A DNA stretch of 13,757 bases from Thermoleophilia bacterium (GTDB lineage Bacteria > Actinomycetota > Thermoleophilia > Gaiellales > Gaiellaceae): positions 1-13,757 of the forward strand of contig JAICTB010000031.1 of the NCBI GenBank assembly GCA_025936595.1, written 5' to 3'. The translations under genes were made by a program, and so were the position numbers. Shown here piece by piece: positions 11,912 through 13,757 of this stretch. The notes under the pieces were generated by a model, which was given only the letters and a program-made list of their open reading frames with translations, ran no database searches and was not told the DNA's origin. The first letter of the stretch is position 1. Each line of letters begins with the position of its first letter.

Positions 11912-12820
11912 TCACCCGGCCCGGTCGACGACGGCGTAGGTCAGCGCTTCGAGCTCGTCGCGATGCGGGTGCGCGCCGAGAGCCGTACGCGCGCGCGCGG
12001 CGTAATCGAGTGCGGCGGCGCGCGAGCGGTCCAGCGCGTCGGTCGACGCGACGCGAACGAGAGCGCCGTCGAGGGGGCCGCCCGCGAGCGCGGCTCGGAC
12101 CACCTCGTCCTGCTGCGCCGCGTAGAGCAGCGGCATCGTCGGCGTTCCCTCGCGCAGGTCCGTGCCCGGCACCTTGCCCGTCTCCTGGGTCTGGCCCGCG
12201 CAGTCGAGGATGTCGTCTGCGAGCTGGAACGCGACGCCGAGCGCGGCCCCGTAGGCGCCGAGCCTCTCGTCGCCGCCGGAGCCGAGCATGCATGCGGCCT
12301 CGATCAGCTTGCCCGTCTTCAACGCGCAGCGCTCGAGGTACTTCTCGATCGGCGTGTCCGGATCGTTCGCCTGCAGCTTCTGCATCGCCTCGCCCCGCGC
12401 GAGGCAGAGCGCCGCGTCTGCGAGCGCCTCCACGGCGCACCCGTCTCCCGTCTCCGCGAGCACCGAGAACGCGCACGCATAGAGATAGTCGCCGGCCGCC
12501 TTCGCCGCGTTCGCACCGTAGACCGACCACGCGGCGGGCAGGCCGCGCCGCAGGCGCGCACCGTCGACAAGGTCGTCGTGCACGAGGGTCGCCATGTGCA
12601 CCATCTCGACCGACACCCCTGCCGCGACCGACGGCTCACCCGTCGCCGTGAGGAAGCACAGGAGCGGTCGCAGCCGCTTGCCGCCCGCGGCAAGGGCCTC
12701 GCCGGCGACCTCCTGCGCGAGACCCGGATGCGCGGCGACCGCACGCGCGAGACCCGTCTCGACCTCCGCCATGTACGACGCCACACCCGGCACCTCGTGC
12801 GCCTGCGCGAGCTGGGTCAT
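11912..12820 (-). CDS. Long-chain polyprenyl diphosphate synthase (menaquinone side chain)
   Basis: A 302-residue trans-prenyl synthase that would extend farnesyl or geranylgeranyl diphosphate with isopentenyl diphosphate to make the menaquinone tail. Marks: GGKRLRP (46-52); first Asp-rich motif DDLVD (82-86) within MVHMATLVHDDLVDGARLRRG; and second Asp-rich motif DDILD (202-206). The residues just before the first motif are small (A77, T78), with no bulky aromatic, which in this family goes with long products; the exact chain length cannot be read. The start is ATG 12820 (MTQLAQAHEVPG), overlapping the ubiE stop by 4 nt. The frame stays open far upstream through ubiE, but that part is Arg-rich and is ubiE read in another frame, so no fusion is called. 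Its place between ubiE and mqnA supports a menaquinone role. Confidence 0.9.
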   Translation of the reverse strand: MTQLAQAHEVPGVASYMAEVETGLARAVAAHPGLAQEVAGEALAAGGKRLRPLLCFLTATGEPSVAAGVSVEMVHMATLVHDDLVDGARLRRGLPAAWSVYGANAAKAAGDYLYACAFSVLAETGDGCAVEALADAALCLARGEAMQKLQANDPDTPIEKYLERCALKTGKLIEAACMLGSGGDERLGAYGAALGVAFQLADDILDCAGQTQETGKVPGTDLREGTPTMPLLYAAQQDEVVRAALAGGPLDGALVRVASTDALDRSRAAALDYAARARTALGAHPHRDELEALTYAVVDRAG

Positions 12821-13485
12821 GCGGCGATTCCCGTGTGCAGCGCGACGATCGACCCGCCGAGCAGGCGGAAGCGAACCTCGCCGAACCCGCAGTCGCGCAG
12901 CAGCGCCGCCAGCCGCTCGGCGCTCGGGAAGCGACGCACCGACGCGGGCAGGTACGTGTACGCCGAGCCGCCCGGCAGCACCTTGCCGAGCAGCGGCACG
13001 ATCCGATCGAACCACAGCGAGTAGAACGGCTTCAGCGCGCCGCGCGGCTGCGTTATCTCGAGCACCGCGAGGCGGCCGCCGGGACGCAGGACGCGGCGCA
13101 GCTCGCGCAGCGCGAGCTCGAGGTCGGCGACGTTGCGCACGCCGAAGCCGACGGTCGCCGCGTCGAATGTGCCGTCGGCGAACGGGAGCGCGAGCAGGTC
13201 GCCGCGGATCCACTCGAGCGGCGCCTTCTTGCGTGCCCGCGCGAGCATCTGCTCGGAGAAGTCGAGGCCCGTCACCTTGCCCGCGCCCGCTTTGAGATCC
13301 GCGATCGCGAGGTCGCCCGTGCCGCACGCCGCGTCGAGCACACGGTCGCCGCGGCGGACCGCCGCCTCGGCCGCGAGCCGCCGCCAGCGCACGTCGAGAC
13401 CGGCGGTCATGACGCGATTCATGACGTCGTAGACCGGCGCGATCCGGTCGAACATGGTGCGGACGGCGTCCGGAGCGAGCGTCAC
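12817..13485 (-). CDS. ubiE: Demethylmenaquinone methyltransferase (UbiE/MenG)
   Basis: A 222-residue SAM-dependent C-methyltransferase for the last step of menaquinone synthesis. Marks: VRTMFDRIAPVYDVMNRVMTAG (8-29), typical of the UbiE/COQ5 N-terminus; SAM motif I VLDAACGTGDLA (49-60); LDFSEQML (74-81); DAATVGFGVRNV (108-119), a strong UbiE signature; ELRRVLRPGGRLAVLE (128-143); and AYTYLPASVRRFPS (175-188), the second UbiE signature. The start is GTG 13485, overlapping the ubiX stop (GTGA, 4 nt); an in-frame ATG 10 codons later is less likely because it would remove part of the conserved N-terminus. The end overlaps the polyprenyl synthase start. In a bacterium with mqnA, demethylmenaquinone rather than a ubiquinone precursor is the expected substrate. 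Confidence 0.95.
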   Translation of the reverse strand: MTLAPDAVRTMFDRIAPVYDVMNRVMTAGLDVRWRRLAAEAAVRRGDRVLDAACGTGDLAIADLKAGAGKVTGLDFSEQMLARARKKAPLEWIRGDLLALPFADGTFDAATVGFGVRNVADLELALRELRRVLRPGGRLAVLEITQPRGALKPFYSLWFDRIVPLLGKVLPGGSAYTYLPASVRRFPSAERLAALLRDCGFGEVRFRLLGGSIVALHTGIAA

Positions 13486-13757
13486 GGCTGGCCCCAGCGC
13501 GGGATGAGCGCGTTCTCGAGGCCGAGCTGGTCGAGCACGCGCGCGACGACGAAATCGACGAGATCGTCGACGCGCTCGGCACCGTGGTAGAAGCCGGGCG
13601 CGAGAAAGAGAATCGTGGCGCCGGCACGGCGCAACGTGAGCATGTTCTCGAGGTGGATCGCCGAGAGCGGCGTCTCGCGCGGACAGAGAACGAGCTTGCG
13701 TTCCTCCTTCAACGCAACGGATGCGGCACGGTGGATCAGGTTCTGCATCGCCCCCGA
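13482..13757 (-). CDS. ubiX: C-terminal part of flavin prenyltransferase UbiX
   Basis: The frame is open to the right edge of the window, so only the last 91 residues of the protein are seen; the internal Met at 13748 is not the start. The visible part matches the UbiX/PAD1 C-terminus: QNLIHRAASVALKEERKLVL, then CPRETPLSAIHLENMLTLRRAGATI, then APGFYHGAERVDDLVDFVVARVLDQLG and the final LIPRWGQP. UbiX prenylates FMN to make the cofactor of UbiD-type decarboxylases. In the futalosine pathway a UbiD/UbiX-like pair is used for the late decarboxylation of the prenylated naphthoate. The partner UbiD is not in the window. Its TGA overlaps the GTG of ubiE, so it belongs to the menaquinone operon. Confidence 0.93.
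   Translation of the reverse strand, partial: SGAMQNLIHRAASVALKEERKLVLCPRETPLSAIHLENMLTLRRAGATILFLAPGFYHGAERVDDLVDFVVARVLDQLGLENALIPRWGQP

Noticed and set aside
10912..12651. A 579-codon open frame on the plus strand across mqnA and the polyprenyl synthase.
   Set aside because: The translation is dominated by Arg, Pro and Ala and lies opposite two genes with intact catalytic motifs.
11912..13627. Possible fusion of the polyprenyl synthase with an extra 269-residue N-terminal part.
   Set aside because: The upstream part is Arg-rich and is ubiE (and the end of ubiX) read in another frame. The ATG at 12820 with an ATGA overlap gives a normal-length synthase.

Overview
The window is GC-rich, gene-dense bacterial DNA with almost no intergenic space. 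The gene content points to a deep-branching actinobacterium, most plausibly the Thermoleophilia (Gaiellales/Solirubrobacterales). The grounds are a futalosine-type menaquinone gene set, a DUF2277 protein, a secreted protein of a type I associate with that group, and several starts that look leaderless. The placement is an inference; no rRNA or other marker is present. I saw no tRNA, rRNA, CRISPR array, insertion sequence or phage gene.

Region 1 (1-3505, minus strand) is a tightly overlapping cell-envelope operon. In order of transcription it holds a secreted phosphodiester glycosidase (NAGPA-like) family protein, a DedA-family membrane protein, a DegT/DnrJ/EryC1/StrS sugar aminotransferase, and the first 35 codons of a membrane-anchored nucleotide-sugar enzyme that runs off the left edge. 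Region 2 (3541-5332, plus strand) has a tandem-duplicated bicupin and a secreted four-cysteine protein, closed by a strong 13-bp hairpin.

Region 3 (5385-9064, plus strand) is the most unusual part. An uncharacterised radical SAM protein with a non-standard CX8CX2C cluster motif overlaps by 4 nt a divergent MqnC-like radical SAM protein. Next come two overlapping small membrane proteins without a recognised family, then a DUF2277 protein. Region 4 (9061-13757, minus strand) is a menaquinone operon: ubiX (partial), ubiE/menG, a long-chain polyprenyl diphosphate synthase and mqnA. It continues by a one-base stop/start overlap into an ArnT/PMT-like membrane glycosyltransferase, and then, after 58 bp, into a small CxC-motif protein.

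Together, MqnA would commit chorismate to the futalosine pathway and the MqnC-like protein could perform the cyclisation step. The polyprenyl synthase would supply the side chain, UbiX the prenylated flavin for a UbiD-type decarboxylase, and UbiE the last methylation. MqnE, MqnB, MqnD, the prenyltransferase and the UbiD partner are not in the window. The radical SAM pair and its membrane neighbours are the best candidate for something undescribed.
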